Of a stretch of DNA of 64,000 nt, positions 45,325 through 53,037 are shown piece after piece. The DNA is taken from assembly GCF_001905505.1 (NCBI RefSeq), contig NZ_LIPG01000004.1, positions 248,001 to 312,000 of the forward strand, written 5' to 3'. The notes beneath the pieces were generated by a model, which was given only the letters and a program-made list of their open reading frames with translations, searched no databases and had not been told where the DNA came from. Source of the stretch: Streptomyces sp. CB02058 (GTDB taxonomy: Bacteria; Actinomycetota; Actinomycetes; Streptomycetales; Streptomycetaceae). The position numbers were made by a program, and so were the translations under genes. Position 1 is the stretch's first letter, and every line of letters begins with the position of its first letter.

Positions 45325-45352
45325 CGTTACCGTCTGTCGACTTCCGCGTTGT
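45325..45352 (+). promoter_or_regulatory. BldN-like promoter of the chaplin gene
   Basis: CGTTAC (45325-45330), exactly 16 nt, then CGTTGT (45347-45352). Each box has one mismatch to the sigma-BldN consensus as I recall it (CGTAAC-N16-CGTTGA). It would start transcription about 50 nt before the chaplin ATG. Chaplin genes are known BldN targets, which supports the reading. Confidence 0.5.
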
Positions 45353-45408
45353 CAGTGCACAGCGGCCGCACTCCAGGCGGCCCCTCTCGTTCCTCTCAAG
45401 GAGAACTG

Positions 45409-45690
45409 ATGTCGCGTATCTCGAAGGCTGCCGCCGTCATGGCCGGTACCGGTGCCCTGCTCGCGGGCGGTGCCGGCCTGGCCACCGCCGACTCCGGCGC
45501 GCAGGCCGTCGCGGCCGGCTCCCCCGGCGTCCTTTCGGGCAACGTCGTCCAGGTGCCCGTGCACGTCCCGGTCAACGTCTGCGGCAACACCGTGAACGTG
45601 ATCGCGCTGCTGAACCCGGCGTTCGGCAACACCTGCGCCAACGTCTCGGACAGCCACGAGGACAAGGGCGAGTACGGCTACGGCCACTGA
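45409..45690 (+). CDS. chp: Short chaplin (hydrophobic aerial-hyphae surface protein)
   Basis: 93 residues: signal peptide (about 1-27, ending LATADS) and one chaplin domain (GSPGVLSGNVVQVPVHVPVN and VCGNTVNVIALLNPAFGNTC) with the two conserved cysteines, then a short charged tail EDKGEYGYGH. Short chaplins (E-H type) assemble as amyloid on aerial hyphae and spores and lower surface tension. There is no sorting signal, so it is non-covalently attached. ATG 45409 follows AAGGAG. A BldN-like promoter precedes and a strong hairpin follows it. Placement right after an exopolysaccharide operon is notable. Confidence 0.93.
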   Translation: MSRISKAAAVMAGTGALLAGGAGLATADSGAQAVAAGSPGVLSGNVVQVPVHVPVNVCGNTVNVIALLNPAFGNTCANVSDSHEDKGEYGYGH

Positions 45691-45708
45691 TCTCCCCGCA
45701 GCACCGTG

Positions 45709-45749
45709 AGGGCCTCCCCCTCCGCCCCAGGGCGGGAAGGGGAGGCCCT
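45709..45749. terminator. Bidirectional hairpin between chaplin and melC2
   Basis: AGGGCCTCCCC (45709-45719) pairs with GGGGAGGCCCT (45739-45749), with further pairing of CGCCC/GGGCG inside. It lies between convergent stops at 45690 and 45764. Confidence 0.8.
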
Positions 45750-45763
45750 TCGCGCGGCGCCGT

Positions 45764-46624
45764 TCAGACGTACTGGTAGAGCCGGGTGTGGTCCATGAGC
45801 TGTGAGGGCCGCACGTCCCAGGGCGGCATGGGCCGGTCGGCCGGGAACACCCGGTCCCGCTGCGGGTCGTCCTCCGGGAGCTCGCGGGAGGGCAGATAGC
45901 GCGAGCGTGGATGCGCCTTCTGCCAGCGCGCCCAGAGCAGGTCGATGAAGGCGTGGTGCAGCCAGAAGACGGGGTCGTCGGGCGACGCCGCGCCCCCCAT
46001 CGACCCGCCGATCCAGCGGTGCACCTGGTTGTGGTTGGCCACACCGCGGCCCCCTCGGATGCCCCAGCCCTCGATCCTGTTGCGGAATCCGGTGGCGCTG
46101 ACGCTGTTCCAGGGCGCGGTGTCGTAGACCGGGTCGCGCAGCGCGCGGTCCACGTCCGCCGCGCGGGGCAGCGTGACCGGCGAGGAGGGGCGGCCGAGAT
46201 TGCGCCGCAGGAAGGGGTCGTCGGTGACCCCGGCGCGGATGCGCCAGTTCCCCCGCCGGTAGGCGAACGGCCCCGTCATGACCTGCCGGTCGCCGGGCCT
46301 GCCGTTGCCGCCGAGGAAGTCCTCCGCCCAGAGGGAGGAGCTCGTGGTGTTGTCCCGGGTCCAGTCCCAGTAGGGGATCGACACCCGGGAGTCGACGGAC
46401 CGGAGCGCCGCCTCGAATTCCAGCAGGTACCTGCGGTGCCAGGGGAAGAAGGACGGGGTCATGTGGGCGGGCCGCGGTCCGGTCTCGCCGTCGGTGACGT
46501 AGTACTGCCGGTGCAGGCTGACGAACTCGTCGTAGCGTCCCGAGCGCTTCAGCTCCAGGATCGCGTCGACCAGGCGTTTCTTCTCGGTGCGCGTCAGATC
46601 GCGCTGGTTCTTGCGGTTGTACAC
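45764..46624 (-). CDS. melC2: Tyrosinase
   Basis: Type 3 copper enzyme (286 residues) oxidising tyrosine to dopaquinone for melanin. CuA histidines: His in SLHRQYY, then FPWHRRYLLEFE. CuB histidines: NHNQVHRWIGG and FWLHHAFIDLLW. The short form without a C-terminal shielding domain depends on the MelC1 caddie for copper loading and export. GTG 46624 with AAGGA about 11 nt upstream; 19-bp gap after melC1. Confidence 0.95.
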   Translation of the reverse strand: MYNRKNQRDLTRTEKKRLVDAILELKRSGRYDEFVSLHRQYYVTDGETGPRPAHMTPSFFPWHRRYLLEFEAALRSVDSRVSIPYWDWTRDNTTSSSLWAEDFLGGNGRPGDRQVMTGPFAYRRGNWRIRAGVTDDPFLRRNLGRPSSPVTLPRAADVDRALRDPVYDTAPWNSVSATGFRNRIEGWGIRGGRGVANHNQVHRWIGGSMGGAASPDDPVFWLHHAFIDLLWARWQKAHPRSRYLPSRELPEDDPQRDRVFPADRPMPPWDVRPSQLMDHTRLYQYV

Positions 46625-46643
46625 CCGTGCTCGTCCTTAGGGT

Positions 46644-47159
46644 TCAGATGGTGTGCGGGGAGACGGCGGACAGCTGGGCGGTGCCGAGCTCGTCGACCGC
46701 GGCGCGGGCGGTCTCCCGGAGCGTCGGGAACGACTCGTAGTGGTTGACGGTGCTCAGGTAGGTGCCGTCCGCGCGGCGCATGACGTGCAGCGCCCTGCCG
46801 TCGATGTGGATCTCGGCGTCCGGTGCCGCCGCGGCGCCGGACGCGTACGGCTGCGCACCGGTGAGCGGCTGCGCGCCCGCGTACGGCTGCGCGCCGGCGA
46901 ACGGGTGGGCGTCCGCCCCGTCGGCGGTGGCCGTGCCCCGGATGTCACGGCCCTTGTACACCTCGGAGAAACGCTCGGGCCCCACGGCGTCCCGGTCCTG
47001 GCCGGGGGATCCGCCCTCCGGCTTCCGGAGGAGGACCGGGGCGAGCGCGCCGCCGGTGCAGGCGATCACGGTCGCCGTGAAGGCGGTGCGCAGTACGGCG
47101 CGGCGGGCCGGGCCGGTGGTCCGGGACGGTTCCCCGCTCGCGCCGGTGGTCGTGTTCAT
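46644..47159 (-). CDS. melC1: Tyrosinase co-factor (copper-transfer caddie)
   Basis: 171 residues. N-terminal twin-arginine signal (PARRAVLRTAFTATV, about 19-33), consistent with Tat export of the MelC1-MelC2 complex. The conserved C-terminal core includes IHIDGRALHVMRRADGTYLSTVNHYESF with the His/Met residues that carry copper. Between them is a GAQPYA-GAQPLT-GAQPYA hexapeptide repeat (about residues 89-106) in a longer than usual linker. ATG 47159. First gene of the melC operon; divergent from a P450 gene across 201 bp. Confidence 0.93.
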   Translation of the reverse strand: MNTTTGASGEPSRTTGPARRAVLRTAFTATVIACTGGALAPVLLRKPEGGSPGQDRDAVGPERFSEVYKGRDIRGTATADGADAHPFAGAQPYAGAQPLTGAQPYASGAAAAPDAEIHIDGRALHVMRRADGTYLSTVNHYESFPTLRETARAAVDELGTAQLSAVSPHTI

Positions 47160-47360
47160 GATGGGTGTACCTGCCTCTCGTCCGCACGTGCGAGATGTCT
47201 CGCTCGTGAGTGGCAACGAGACGGGGCTCGAACGGTTCTCATCCGTTACGCAGCACGGACGCATCGCGCGACCGTGGGAATTCGCCCGCCGGTCCGGTCG
47301 TGTCGGCCGCGCGGCACGGCGCGCCGGGACAGCATGGCCGTCCGAGCTCCCGGAGGTTGT

Positions 47361-48650
47361 ATGAACGCGCAGACGCAGGTACGCAACGGCCGCGTACGGA
47401 GGGAGGCCTCCGCCGACCTGGCCGATCCCGGCTTCTGGCGGCTGCCCAGGCCGGAGCGGCTGTCCGCGTTCGCCCGGCTGCGGGAGCTCGACGCACCGGT
47501 CCTCTTCACTCCGCGTACGGGATCGGGTGCGCCGTTCCACGCGCTGGTCAGGCACGCGGACGTGCGCGCGGCCAGCAGGCGGCCGCAGGTCTTCGCCAGC
47601 GCGCCCGGCGTCACCACCCCGGAGCCGGCGCGCTGGGCCAAGGCGGTCTTCGGCAACTCCATGGTCAACATGGACGGCGCCGAGCACGCCGGGCTGCGCA
47701 GGACCATCTCCCGCGCCTTCACCCCGCGACTGCTGGCCGCGGCCGAGGAGAACATCGGCGCGGTCGCGCGGCGGCTTGCGGACGAGATGGCCGCCGAGGG
47801 CCCCGGTGACTTCATGCGTTCGGCGGGCGCCCGTATGCCGTTCGAGGTGATCTGCGACCTGATGGGCATCCCGGCGTCCCGCCGGGCCCGGATCGCCTCG
47901 CGCATCGACCTGGCGTCCGAGTACGTCGGGGTCCGGCGCAGGGGCCTGGCCAGGCTGCGGGTGCCGGGACGAGGGCTGCGCTCCCTGGCCCGGATGCAGC
48001 TGGACATGGCGGCCGTCGCCCGCGAGCGGCGCCGCGTCCCGGAGGACGACGTGATCTCCGCGCTCGTCCGGGCGGATGTCGACGGGCAGGCCCTGTCCTC
48101 GCGTGAGCTCGGCGCGTTCTTCTCGCTGCTGCTCGTCGCCGGCGTGGAGACCACCAGGAACGCGATCGCCCACGGGCTGGTGCTGCTGACCGCGCATCCG
48201 GAGCAGCGGGAGCTCCTGGAGTCCGACTTCGACCGGTACGCGGACGGGGCGATCGACGAGATCGTCCGGCACTCGACGCCGATCATCCAGTTCCGCCGGA
48301 CGGTGGCGGCCGAGTGCGCCCTGGGCGGCCGCACGTTCGTGCCCGGGGAGAAGGTCTTGCTGCTCTACGCGTCCGCGAACAGGGACGCGTCCGTCTTCGA
48401 CGACCCCGATTCCTTCGACATCACCCGGTCCCCCAATCCGCACCTCGGATACGGCGGCGGAGGCCCGCACCACTGTCTGGGGGCGCATCTGGCGAAACTT
48501 GAGATGAAGGCGCTCTTCCGGGAATTGCTCACCCGTCGGTCGGGGGTCCGGGCGGCGGGCGAACCGCGTCTGGTCGATTCGAATTTCGACAATCGCGTCG
48601 GCTCGCTCCCCTTCGCCTTCGAATTCTGTCACCCGAATGGGGCGCAATGA
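47361..48650 (+). CDS. Cytochrome P450 (CYP124/125/142-like)
   Basis: Haem monooxygenase of 429 residues. I-helix oxygen-activation motif AGVETTRN near 258, ExxR in the K-helix (DEIVRHST), and the Cys ligand in GYGGGGPHHCLGAHLAK near 373. The stretch IIQFRRTVAAECALGG and GEKVLLLYASANRD resemble the actinobacterial sterol/branched-lipid group (CYP124/125/142). Substrate not determined. ATG 47361 follows CGGAGG. No ferredoxin gene is adjacent, so redox partners come from elsewhere. Confidence 0.92.
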   Translation: MNAQTQVRNGRVRREASADLADPGFWRLPRPERLSAFARLRELDAPVLFTPRTGSGAPFHALVRHADVRAASRRPQVFASAPGVTTPEPARWAKAVFGNSMVNMDGAEHAGLRRTISRAFTPRLLAAAEENIGAVARRLADEMAAEGPGDFMRSAGARMPFEVICDLMGIPASRRARIASRIDLASEYVGVRRRGLARLRVPGRGLRSLARMQLDMAAVARERRRVPEDDVISALVRADVDGQALSSRELGAFFSLLLVAGVETTRNAIAHGLVLLTAHPEQRELLESDFDRYADGAIDEIVRHSTPIIQFRRTVAAECALGGRTFVPGEKVLLLYASANRDASVFDDPDSFDITRSPNPHLGYGGGGPHHCLGAHLAKLEMKALFRELLTRRSGVRAAGEPRLVDSNFDNRVGSLPFAFEFCHPNGAQ

Positions 48651-48762
48651 ATCCTGCGCGTGTCGCTAATGGTCTATTCACGGGCGATACCACCACCCGT
48701 AGTTGAATATTTCTCCTTAGGGTCGAAAGGGTCGGATACAGGCCACAACCCAAGGAGGAGCC

Positions 48763-49947
48763 GTGCCCGTACAGCGCCGTCTCATCACATTCGGCACCGG
48801 GGCTGCCGCGCTCGGCCTTCTCGTCGGGGGAGCGTTCGTCGCGAATCAGGACGTCGGTGACGCCCAGTCCGGGAAAAGTGCCGCGCCGGCCCCTCCGGTC
48901 GCCGGCGGAACGACCGCCATCGGCGCCTATCTGGACTACGGCCCCCAGGGCATCCAGCGGATGGAGGAGCTGTCGCGCTGGCTCGGGGGTACGGAGCTGC
49001 GCGTCGGGCACACCTATCTGCCGGGCGACCTCTGGGAGAACATCGAGGGCCGCCCGGGCTTCCTCGCCTCGTGGGCCGCCTGGCGCAGGGCCGCCGACGA
49101 CCGGATGTTCGTACTCAACACCCCGATGCTGGAGCGCAACGAGGCGCGCGTCTCCGACGCGGAGGTGCGGAGCCTGCTGCGCGCCGGTGCCGCCGGGGAG
49201 TTCGACGAGCACTTCCGCAAGCTGGCCGAGCGTCTGGTCCTGCTGGGCGTCCCGGACACGGTGATCGTGCTCGGCTGGGAGATGAACGGCACGACGTACA
49301 CGCACAGGTGCGGGCCCGATCCCGTCGCGTGGAAGGAGTACTGGAACCGCATCGTCACCACGATGCGGTCCGTGTCCGGGCAGAAGTTCCGCTTCGACTT
49401 CGCGCCGAGCAGGGGGCGGGACGCCGTGCCGTGGACGGAGTGCTATCCGGGCGACGACGTCGTGGACATCATCGGCATGGACTCCTACGACCAGCCGCCC
49501 GCGCGGACCTTCGACGAGCAGGTGAACGAGCCGTACGGCCTGCAGAAGCAGGTGGACTTCGCGGCCGAGCACGGGAAGCCGATCTCGTATCCGGAGTGGG
49601 GGCTCTTCCGCAACGGCGACAATCCCGAGTACATGCGCCGCATGCTGGAGTGGATCGACCGTCACAAGCCGGTCTACCAGACGATCACGGACTACTGCCC
49701 GCACGGCGTGTGGCAGTGTGCCGAGAACCCCGAGTCCTCGCGGGTCTTCCGCGAGAAGCTGAGCGGACTGCCGGACGCCGAGCCGTCCGCGCCCGACCCG
49801 GTCACGACGCCCGCGCCGAAGCCCGACAAGCCGGCGCCCACGGTTCCCACGCCCGACCCCAACGAGAAGGGCTGGTGCATCACGGTGCCGCTGAGCGACT
49901 GGTTCGGGCAGTGGCTGACCGACCGCGAGTTCTGCGTACGCGACTGA
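48763..49947 (+). CDS. Secreted glycoside hydrolase, GH26-like
   Basis: 394 residues. Residues 1-35 form a signal/anchor (VQRRLITFGTGAAALGLLVG, no lipobox). The (beta/alpha)8 domain has the acid/base Glu in VLGWEMNGTTYTH near 168 and the probable nucleophile Glu in ISYPEWGLFR near 268, as in GH26 endo-mannanases and related enzymes. A Pro-rich linker (about 335-365) leads to a short C-terminal segment with two Cys (GWCITVPLSDW and EFCVRD). GTG 48763 follows AAGGAGGAG. Near the exopolysaccharide operon it could trim or release the polymer. The exact substrate is unproved. Confidence 0.82.
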   Translation: MPVQRRLITFGTGAAALGLLVGGAFVANQDVGDAQSGKSAAPAPPVAGGTTAIGAYLDYGPQGIQRMEELSRWLGGTELRVGHTYLPGDLWENIEGRPGFLASWAAWRRAADDRMFVLNTPMLERNEARVSDAEVRSLLRAGAAGEFDEHFRKLAERLVLLGVPDTVIVLGWEMNGTTYTHRCGPDPVAWKEYWNRIVTTMRSVSGQKFRFDFAPSRGRDAVPWTECYPGDDVVDIIGMDSYDQPPARTFDEQVNEPYGLQKQVDFAAEHGKPISYPEWGLFRNGDNPEYMRRMLEWIDRHKPVYQTITDYCPHGVWQCAENPESSRVFREKLSGLPDAEPSAPDPVTTPAPKPDKPAPTVPTPDPNEKGWCITVPLSDWFGQWLTDREFCVRD

Positions 49948-49976
49948 GGACGGTCCCGGGAACGAAGGAGCAGGGC

Positions 49977-50729
49977 ATGCGCGTGGCGGTGGCGGGCGGA
50001 ACGGGAGTGGTGGGCCGGCTGGTGGTCGGGGAACTGACCGCGGCGGGCCAGAAGCCGGTGGTGCTGGCGCGGTCGCACGGCGTGGACCTGGTCTCGGGCA
50101 CGGGACTGGACGCGGCGCTGGAGGGGGTGGAGGCGGTCATCGACGTGAGCAACATGATGACGCTCGGCCGTGCCAAGGCCGTGGCCTTCTTCGGCACGGC
50201 CGGCCGCAATCTGCTGGACGCCGGTGCGCGCGCCGGAGTCCGCCACCACCTCGCGCTGTCCATCGTCGGCGTCGACCGGGTCCGCCACGGCTACTACCAG
50301 GGCAAGCTGGCCCAGGAGGAGACCGTACGGGGTGGCCGGGTGCCGTGGACCGTGCTGCGCGCCACGCAGTTCCACGAGTTCGTCCTGCAGACGCTCGACC
50401 AGAGCCCGAAGCCGCTCGCCGTCGTGCCCCGGATGCGCACCCAGCCGGTGGCGGCCCAGGAGGTGGCCCGGCATCTGGTGGAGCTGGTGCTCACCGCGCC
50501 CCGGGGCATGGCGCCGGAGTTCGCGGGGCCGCGCGAGGAGCAGCTGGTCGACCTGGTCCGCAAGGTGCTGCGGGCCCGCGGCGAGCGCAGACTGGTGCTG
50601 CCCGTGCGGGTCCCGGGCGCCGCGGGGGCCGCCATGGCCGGCGGCGGTCAGCTCCCCGCGGGGCCGGGCCCCCGGGGCGTGCGGACCTTCGACGAGTGGC
50701 TCACGACCGCCGTCGCACGGGAGGGGTGA
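49977..50729 (+). CDS. NAD(P)-binding SDR/NmrA-like protein
   Basis: 250 residues with an N-terminal Rossmann motif MRVAVAGGTGVVGRLVV and a later LALSIVGVDRVRHGYYQGKLAQE, where the YxxxK pattern is replaced by YYQGK, typical of atypical SDR (NmrA-like) proteins. C-terminal TFDEWL is common in this group. Function may be redox sensing or reduction of an unknown substrate. ATG 49977 with AAGGAG upstream, 29 bp after the hydrolase stop; possibly co-transcribed but functionally unrelated. Confidence 0.85.
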   Translation: MRVAVAGGTGVVGRLVVGELTAAGQKPVVLARSHGVDLVSGTGLDAALEGVEAVIDVSNMMTLGRAKAVAFFGTAGRNLLDAGARAGVRHHLALSIVGVDRVRHGYYQGKLAQEETVRGGRVPWTVLRATQFHEFVLQTLDQSPKPLAVVPRMRTQPVAAQEVARHLVELVLTAPRGMAPEFAGPREEQLVDLVRKVLRARGERRLVLPVRVPGAAGAAMAGGGQLPAGPGPRGVRTFDEWLTTAVAREG

Positions 50730-50918
50730 GGCGGTACACCGCCTTCCGCAGCTTTCCTCCCACGGAGCGGACCGGACGCACCGCCCCGCGACGCGTCGCT
50801 TCCCGATCACGCGCGTCTCTTCGATACTGGGTGGCGTACGCACCTGAGACACGAGGATCGGATTCACGCTGACGGCCGGTCGCCACGACCGGCCGGCGCG
50901 CTCCCCCAGGAGGAACCG

Positions 50919-51911
50919 TTGCGCATGCTCATCAACGTGCCGGAGACCGTCGTCGCGGACGGACTCCGCGGAATGGCCGCCGCCCATCCCGAGCTGGTCG
51001 TGGACCCGGAGAACCGCGTCGTCGTCCGGCGTGACGCGCCGGTGGCGGGGAAGGTGGCGCTGGTCTCGGGCGGCGGGTCGGGACACGAGCCGCTGCACGC
51101 GGGGTTCGTCGGGCCGGGGATGCTGTCGGCCGCGTGCCCCGGGGAGATCTTCACCTCGCCGGTGCCCGACCAGATGGTGCGGGCGGCCGCCGCGGTCGAC
51201 AGCGGCGCGGGCGTGCTCTTCGTCGTGAAGAACTACACGGGCGACGTGCTGAACTTCGACATGGCCGCCGAACTCGCCGAGGACGAGGGGGTCCAGGTCG
51301 CCCGGGTCCTGGTGGACGACGACGTGGCGGTCGCAGACAGCACGTTCACGGCCGGCCGGAGGGGTACGGGGGCGACCCTGTTCGTCGAGAAGATCGCCGG
51401 CGCGCTCGCCGACGAGGGGGCCCCGCTGGAGCGGGTGGAGTCGACGGCGCGCCGGGTGAACGAGTCCTCGCGGAGCTTCGGGGTGGCGCTCAGCTCCGTC
51501 ACCACACCGGCGAAGGGCACCCCGACCTTCGATCTGCCGCCGGGCGAGCTGGAGTTGGGCATCGGCATCCATGGCGAGCCCGGCCGGGAACGCCGTCCGA
51601 TGATGACCTCGGGGGAGATCGCCGACTTCGCCGTGGACGCGGTGCTGGACGACCTGCGGCCCAACGGTCCGGTGCTGGTGCTGGTCAACGGCCTGGGGGC
51701 GACACCGCTGCTGGAGCTGTACGGGTTCAATGCCGAGGTCCAGCGGGTGCTGTCGGAGCGCGGTGTGCCGGTGGCTCGTACGCTGGTGGGGAACTACGTG
51801 ACGTCGCTGGACATGGCGGGGTGCTCGGTGACGCTCTGCCAGGTGGACGAGGAGATGGTGCGGCTCTGGGACGCGCCCGTACAGACGCCCGCGCTCCGCT
51901 GGGGCCGGTGA
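50919..51911 (+). CDS. dhaK: Dihydroxyacetone kinase subunit DhaK
   Basis: Binds dihydroxyacetone covalently. 330 residues; GGGSGHEPLHAGFVG near 51-65 and the hemiaminal His in GIGIHGEPGR near 222. Works with DhaL and the phospho-carrier DhaM using PEP through the PTS rather than ATP. Translation may start at TTG 50919 (5 nt after AGGAGGAACCG) or ATG 50925; I give the TTG. Upstream 189 bp hold the promoter. Confidence 0.95.
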   Translation: MRMLINVPETVVADGLRGMAAAHPELVVDPENRVVVRRDAPVAGKVALVSGGGSGHEPLHAGFVGPGMLSAACPGEIFTSPVPDQMVRAAAAVDSGAGVLFVVKNYTGDVLNFDMAAELAEDEGVQVARVLVDDDVAVADSTFTAGRRGTGATLFVEKIAGALADEGAPLERVESTARRVNESSRSFGVALSSVTTPAKGTPTFDLPPGELELGIGIHGEPGRERRPMMTSGEIADFAVDAVLDDLRPNGPVLVLVNGLGATPLLELYGFNAEVQRVLSERGVPVARTLVGNYVTSLDMAGCSVTLCQVDEEMVRLWDAPVQTPALRWGR

Positions 51912-51949
51912 CGGAGATCGCCCACCGCCCGCGAGGAACAGGAGATCTT

Positions 51950-52567
51950 GTGCTCGACACCGATTTCTTCCGCCGTTGGATGGCCGCCACCGCGGCCGCC
52001 GTGGACCGTGAGGCGGGCCGGCTGACCGAGCTCGACGCCGCGATCGGGGACGCGGACCACGGCAGCAACATGCGGCGCGGCTTCACCTCGGTGACCGAGG
52101 TCCTGGAGAAGGAGGCCCCTGCCACGCCCGGCGCCGTGCTGACGCTGGCGGGCCGGCAGCTGATCTCGACCGTCGGCGGGGCGTCAGGACCCCTGTACGG
52201 GACTCTGCTGCGGCGAACGGGCAAGGCGCTGGGCGACTCGGACGAGGTGGACCCCGGTCAGCTGGCCGAGGCGCTCGGGGTGGGTGTCTCGGCGGTCGCG
52301 CAGCTCGGCGGCGCGCAGGCCGGGGACAAGACGATGCTCGACGCGCTGCTCCCGGCCGTGGAGGTGCTGGGCTCCTCCTTCGGGGAGGCCCACGACGCGG
52401 CGCTCGCCGGTGCGCTGGCGACCGTACCGCTCAGGGCGCGCAAGGGCAGGGCGAGTTATCTGGGTGAGCGCAGCGTCGGACATCAGGACCCTGGGGCCAC
52501 CTCGGCCGCGCTGCTGATCGGGGCGCTCGCCGAGGCCGGGGAGCCGAGCGGTGGGGGCGGGGCATGA
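51950..52567 (+). CDS. dhaL: Dihydroxyacetone kinase ADP-binding subunit DhaL
   Basis: 205 residues; Mg-ADP site Asp residues in ELDAAIGDADHGSNM (about 28-41), then GGASGPLYGTLL and GDKTMLDALLPA. Transfers phosphate from DhaM to dihydroxyacetone on DhaK. GTG 51950 follows GGAGAT. It is 38 bp after dhaK; its stop overlaps dhaM by 4 bp. Confidence 0.95.
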   Translation: MLDTDFFRRWMAATAAAVDREAGRLTELDAAIGDADHGSNMRRGFTSVTEVLEKEAPATPGAVLTLAGRQLISTVGGASGPLYGTLLRRTGKALGDSDEVDPGQLAEALGVGVSAVAQLGGAQAGDKTMLDALLPAVEVLGSSFGEAHDAALAGALATVPLRARKGRASYLGERSVGHQDPGATSAALLIGALAEAGEPSGGGGA

Positions 52568-52974
52568 GCGAGGAGAACCAGGTCGGGATCGTGCTCGTCT
52601 CGCACAGCGGCCCGGTCGCCGCGGCCGTGGCCGAACTGGCCATCGGGCTGGCGGCCGGCGGGGCGACGGCGCCGGTGGCGGCAGCGGGCGGGACCTCGGC
52701 CGGCGGCCTGGGGACGAGCACGGAGCTCATCGCCGAGGCGGCCCGGAAGGTCGACAGGGGCGCCGGGGTCGCGCTGCTCGTGGACCTCGGGAGCGCGGTG
52801 CTCACGGTGAAGTCGATGCTGGCGGAGGGCGCTGAACTGCCGGACGGGGCACGGCTGGTGGACGCCCCGTTCGTCGAGGGGGCGGTCGCCGCGCTGGTGA
52901 CCGCGTCGGCGGGCGGCGATCTGGACACCGTGGAGGCGGCGGCCACGGACGCGTACGGATACCGGAAGGCGTGA
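52564..52974 (+). CDS. dhaM: PTS-dependent dihydroxyacetone kinase phosphotransferase subunit DhaM
   Basis: 136-residue EIIA-mannose-type domain with the phosphorylated His14 in IVLVSHSGPVA and GTSTELIAEA. Unlike E. coli DhaM, it has no fused HPr or EI-like domains, so it must receive phosphate from general HPr. ATG 52564 overlaps dhaL (ATGA). The operon ends at a strong hairpin. Confidence 0.93.
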   Translation: MSEENQVGIVLVSHSGPVAAAVAELAIGLAAGGATAPVAAAGGTSAGGLGTSTELIAEAARKVDRGAGVALLVDLGSAVLTVKSMLAEGAELPDGARLVDAPFVEGAVAALVTASAGGDLDTVEAAATDAYGYRKA

Positions 52975-52980
52975 GGCCTG

Positions 52981-53020
52981 CCGCGCCGGCCGCCCCGGTA
53001 GGGAGGGGCGGCCGGCGCGG
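52981..53020. terminator. Bidirectional hairpin after dhaM
   Basis: 16-bp stem CCGCGCCGGCCGCCCC (52981-52996) with GGGGCGGCCGGCGCGG (53005-53020), loop 8 nt. It lies between dhaM (stop 52974) and the convergent endoglucanase (stop 53038). Confidence 0.85.
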
Positions 53021-53037
53021 GTCCGAGGGGGTGGGGC

